DNA from: Bacteroidales bacterium UBA3143
Lineage (GTDB): Bacteria; Bacteroidota; Bacteroidia; Bacteroidales; Dysgonomonadaceae
Length of the DNA: 17,348 bases
Assembly: GCA_002364735.1 (NCBI GenBank)
Contig: DEZB01000067.1
Location: forward strand, 1 to 17,348
Reading direction: 5' to 3'
Shown here: positions 15,321-17,348 of the stretch, one piece after another
Numbering within the stretch: position 1 is the first letter of the stretch
How the letters are laid out: each line of letters opens with the position of its first letter
Notes under the pieces: model-generated
Told to the model about the DNA's origin: nothing
The model's input: only the letters and a program-made list of their open reading frames with translations
The model's database searches: none
Program-made: the position numbers and the translations under genes

Positions 15321-15374
15321 TTTATATCAAAGAAACACTTATAAAATAAGATGAGATAAAACATTTATATCAAA
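15321..15374 (-). promoter_or_regulatory. Direct repeat TTTGATATAAA x2 upstream of susC
   Basis: The exact 11-mer TTTGATATAAA occurs twice on the minus strand (15374-15364 and 15331-15321), with starts 43 bases apart. The nearer copy is about 21 bases before the susC ATG. The TTTG of the distal copy could serve as a -33 element, giving a start near 15340. AraC-type regulators often bind direct repeats, so this is a candidate HTCS operator. In DNA this AT-rich a chance repeat is possible. Confidence 0.35.
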
Positions 15375-15983
15375 TAACAATACATTTGTCTCAAACCTTT
15401 AATGTAAGATACAATAAGCGGATGGGTCGAAGATATATGCTTGATTAAATCGTATTTTGTTTAATGAATTTTTGTTTTAGTTGCTTCTTAATTTTATTTT
15501 CCAAAATAGCTTCAACTTTATTTTTTATTACACTTCAAAGTTCGATGTTCTTATTTAAAGTTTCACAAATTGATCGCTTTTAATCACTTTAAATATATCT
15601 TTTTCATAAATAATAGATAGATTAAAGAGTCAGATAATAGACAAACTATATATACTATTATTAAATTATAAAATGCCGTCAAACAGTTAATATAACAATA
15701 GCTATTTGATACATAGTTAATATCTCCGCCAATAATAAAATAGCGATGTTATATATAAATATATGATGTTTATATGTAATATGAAGGTGCTATAATGAGT
15801 ATATTAATTTATCAATTTATTATTGATACTTTTATTATTAGCAAGCTATATAATATATATAACAATTATTCTTAGAAAGACAGAATACAATTGGCTGCAT
15901 CTTTAATTGACAGTCTATTAATAAAATACTGAAGTTTTATACTTTTTGTTGACCAAAATAGGTATAATCTAAAATAGAATGTA

Positions 15984-16007
15984 TACATTTGGAGTGGATT
16001 ACATTTG
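15984..16007 (+). promoter_or_regulatory. Two TACATTTG -7-like boxes before the plus-strand gene
   Basis: TACATTTG, matching the Bacteroidota -7 consensus TAnnTTTG, occurs at 15984-15991 and again at 16000-16007, 16 bases apart and 75 bases before the ATG at 16083. Neither has a TTTG at the normal -33 distance. The second box would give a leader of about 70 bases. Confidence 0.3.
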
Positions 16008-16082
16008 TGTAATTATTTGAACATCAGTTTCACTTCTAAATAATGTAGGGAGTGTCTTTTTTTATCATATAAACCAAAGAAA

Positions 16083-16979
16083 ATGAAGTTGATTAGAATT
16101 AGTCTCTCCAAGCTCTTAAAGCTGGAGGTGCCAGAATTGATGAATAATGTAATTTCTGCCGTTGAGGAACACAATCCCCAATTACTTCAACTTGAGGGCA
16201 TCTTGCAACTCTTGAAGTACAACAAAACACTTGCCGATACACTCAAAGTGCCTTATGGAGCTCATCCTTTGACATCTAAAGTACACGAATTACATGAATT
16301 GCGACTTGAGTATGCAGGTTCTATTTCCACCCAAATACAAGCCACTGTACGTGTGCCAATTATGGCTTCTCGTCCGGAAATGATAATTGTAAACGATTTG
16401 GTACGTAACTATTTGTTAGGTCTCAGAAACAATAATCAGCACGTTGTGTCGAACTTACTTAGCAGCTTCTTTAAAGGAATTGATGCAAACGCACAAATTG
16501 AGGATGCGTTTAAACAAGTGGGATTGCAACTATATGTTGATGAATTGAGAAAAGCGGATGTTGCTTATAAAAAAGCATACAATGAACGTGGTAACTCTTT
16601 AGCAAAGAGACAAAGAGCGAAGGTGAATAAAAGTGTTCAAAAGAATGTGCAAGCAGTTTTGCGCAGTTTTTTTGATCATGTAGAGTTGTCTCAAATGACC
16701 TATACGCATCTAAATTATAAACCTTTAATATCTCTACTCAACACCATACTTACAGACTATTCTACTTTGATAAAAACACGGGCTACATACAATAAGAAAA
16801 GAGCCAAGGCTGCCAATGTAGATGCAGAAAAGATTGCGCCAGAAAAACATATCTTGTGTGTGAATGGTAAAGAAACTGGATCGATGATGATCAAACCAAA
16901 GAAAAAAGAAGAGAAAGATTCTATTAAAGTGCGATTGAAGAAGGGACTAAATGCTAAACCCCGGCCACCAGCGCCCTAA
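16083..16979 (+). CDS. Helical cytoplasmic protein resembling DUF6261, repeat-derived C-terminus
   Basis: A 298-residue protein of unknown function, the only plus-strand gene. No signal peptide or membrane segment is visible. It is predominantly helical and rich in Leu, Lys, Asn and Ala. The stretch from about 150 to 245 (LRKADVAYKKAYNERG, then KNVQAVLRSFFDHVEL, then LNTILTDYSTLIKTRATYNKKRA) resembles the C-terminal half of Bacteroidota DUF6261 proteins; this is recollection and uncertain. The tail is strongly basic (KPKKKEEKDSIKVRLKKG). The last residues, AKPRPPAP, and the stop codon at 16977-16979 are encoded by a degenerate copy of the C-rich repeat arm, so the original C-terminus may have been replaced. 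It is transcribed away from the PUL and is probably not part of it. Confidence 0.75.
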   Translation: MKLIRISLSKLLKLEVPELMNNVISAVEEHNPQLLQLEGILQLLKYNKTLADTLKVPYGAHPLTSKVHELHELRLEYAGSISTQIQATVRVPIMASRPEMIIVNDLVRNYLLGLRNNNQHVVSNLLSSFFKGIDANAQIEDAFKQVGLQLYVDELRKADVAYKKAYNERGNSLAKRQRAKVNKSVQKNVQAVLRSFFDHVELSQMTYTHLNYKPLISLLNTILTDYSTLIKTRATYNKKRAKAANVDAEKIAPEKHILCVNGKETGSMMIKPKKKEEKDSIKVRLKKGLNAKPRPPAP

Positions 16980-16986
16980 AGAGGGG
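16958..16986. repeat. Degenerate C-rich/G-rich repeat arm overlapping a gene end
   Basis: The sequence aCCCCggccaccagcgCCCTAAAGaGGGG is a diverged form of the left arm seen at 1166-1192 (cccccagCCCCCTAAAGGGGG). Its TAA is the stop codon of the plus-strand gene, and heptamer repeat follows at once. Confidence 0.65.
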
Positions 16987-17033
16987 TTTGTGGTATGTGG
17001 TATGAGGTGTGTGGTTTGTGGTGTGTGGTATGT
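16985..17033 (+). repeat. Phased heptamer tract, seven perfect-register units
   Basis: Seven consecutive 7-mers (ggtttgt, ggtatgt, ggtatga, ggtgtgt, ggtttgt, ggtgtgt, ggtatgt) without one slip. The consensus is GGTWTGT. It is directly followed by the degenerate hairpin at 17035-17058. Confidence 0.85.
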
Positions 17034-17034
17034 T

Positions 17035-17058
17035 GAGACTGCGATTTATGGCGACTAT
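17035..17058. repeat. Degenerate hairpin repeat, copy 5
   Basis: GAGACT-GCGATTTATGGCGACT corresponds to the GAGACG...CGTCTC hairpin of the left flank, but pairing is damaged (ATGGC instead of ATCGC). Position relative to the heptamers and C-rich arm is the same. Confidence 0.6.
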
Positions 17059-17090
17059 ATAAAAACAGTAACCTTGCACATGAAATACCT

Positions 17091-17205
17091 GCCCCCCTTC
17101 CCCCTAAAGGGGGAGATGGTAACTGCTATATTTAATCATCAACATTAATCGCTACCGTTTAAGCTCTTTACGATGCAAAGTCCCCTTTAGGGGATTTAGG
17201 GGCAG
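17091..17205. repeat. C-rich/G-rich inverted-repeat element, copy 4
   Basis: Left arm GCCCCCCTTCCCCCTAAAGGGGGAG (17091-17115) and right arm CAAAGTCCCC...GGGGCAG (17176-17205). The right arm is the same as in the left-flank copies. The spacer shares TTTAATCATCAA but is otherwise diverged. Confidence 0.8.
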
Positions 17206-17213
17206 TGATTTGG

Positions 17214-17269
17214 GGTGTGTGGTATGAGGTATGGGGTATGTGGTTTGTGGTATGTGGTTTGTGGTATCA
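17214..17269 (+). repeat. Phased heptamer tract, eight units
   Basis: Eight 7-mers in perfect register (ggtgtgt, ggtatga, ggtatgg, ggtatgt, ggtttgt, ggtatgt, ggtttgt, ggtatca). GG recurs every seven bases on the plus strand. Confidence 0.85.
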
Positions 17270-17271
17270 GC

Positions 17272-17300
17272 AGTAGAGACTGCGATTTATCGCGGCTATA
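17272..17300. repeat. Hairpin repeat, copy 6
   Basis: GCGA-TTTA-TCGC (17282-17293) forms a perfect inner stem within GTAGAGACT...GGCTATA. The flanks (ctatataaaaacagtaaccttgcacat) repeat those after copy 5 at a period of about 241 bases. Confidence 0.65.
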
Positions 17301-17330
17301 TAAAAACAGTAACCTTGCACATAAACTACC

Positions 17331-17348
17331 TGCCCCCTTCCCCCTAAA
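17331..17348. repeat. C-rich repeat arm cut by the window edge
   Basis: TGCCCCCTTCCCCCTAAA is the start of a fifth C-rich/G-rich element. The array therefore continues beyond the window. Confidence 0.7.

Larger units (their letters stand above)
15301..16082. other. AT-rich divergent intergenic region (782 bp)
   Basis: This non-coding DNA separates susC (minus) from the plus-strand gene. It is clearly more AT-rich than its surroundings, with many TATATA and TTATTA runs between about 15600 and 15880. I see no open frame with protein-like composition and no RNA gene. Noted small elements are two TTTATATCAAA copies near susC, TACATT-N14-AATGTA (15381-15406), the palindrome AATAGCTATT (15698-15707), and two TACATTTG boxes near the plus-strand gene. 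Confidence 0.8.

Noticed and set aside
15949..15968. E. coli-like sigma70 promoter (TTGACC ... TATAAT) on the plus strand
   Set aside because: The two boxes are only 8 bases apart instead of about 17, and Bacteroidota housekeeping promoters use TTTG/TAnnTTTG instead.
16951..17148. Plus-strand open frame after the DUF6261-like gene
   Set aside because: It translates the C-rich arm, heptamers and hairpin only, and starts inside the preceding gene.

Overview
The window is a piece of a low-GC Bacteroidota chromosome, most likely Bacteroidales. The evidence is a SusC/SusD pair, a one-protein hybrid two-component regulator (HTCS), lipoproteins with Bacteroidota-style lipoboxes, and start sites without strong Shine-Dalgarno sequences. 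No RNA gene, CRISPR array, transposase or integrase is visible.

Layout. Positions 1-1554 are a gene-free tract of composite repeats. Positions 1555-15300 are seven genes on the minus strand that form a polysaccharide utilization locus (PUL). In transcription order they are: SusC-like TonB-dependent transporter, SusD-like glycan-binding lipoprotein, GH43 lipoprotein, a strong intrinsic terminator, HTCS regulator, GH2 enzyme, GH93-like BNR-propeller lipoprotein, and a second GH43 lipoprotein. Positions 15301-16082 are a very AT-rich non-coding region. Positions 16083-16979 are a plus-strand gene for a helical protein resembling DUF6261. Positions 16958-17348 are repeats of the same family as the left flank, running off the window.

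How the genes fit together. Two GH43 enzymes with complete catalytic triads plus a GH93-like exo-arabinanase candidate point to alpha-1,5-arabinan (pectic arabinan side chains) as the target, with the GH2 enzyme perhaps removing beta-galactosyl or similar decorations. Surface lipoproteins would cut and bind the polymer, SusC/SusD would import oligosaccharides, periplasmic enzymes would trim them, and the HTCS would sense an oligosaccharide through its periplasmic double propeller and activate the locus through its AraC domain. No GH51, sugar transporter or arabinose catabolism gene is in the window, so the rest of the pathway lies elsewhere.

The least ordinary material is the flanking repeat family. 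It combines phased heptamer tracts (GGTATGT-like), a GAGACG/CGTCTC hairpin and a C-rich/G-rich inverted-repeat element. It bounds the PUL on both sides, carries a roughly 415 bp direct duplication that includes the last codons of a GH43 gene, and supplies the stop codon and proline-rich tail of the plus-strand gene.
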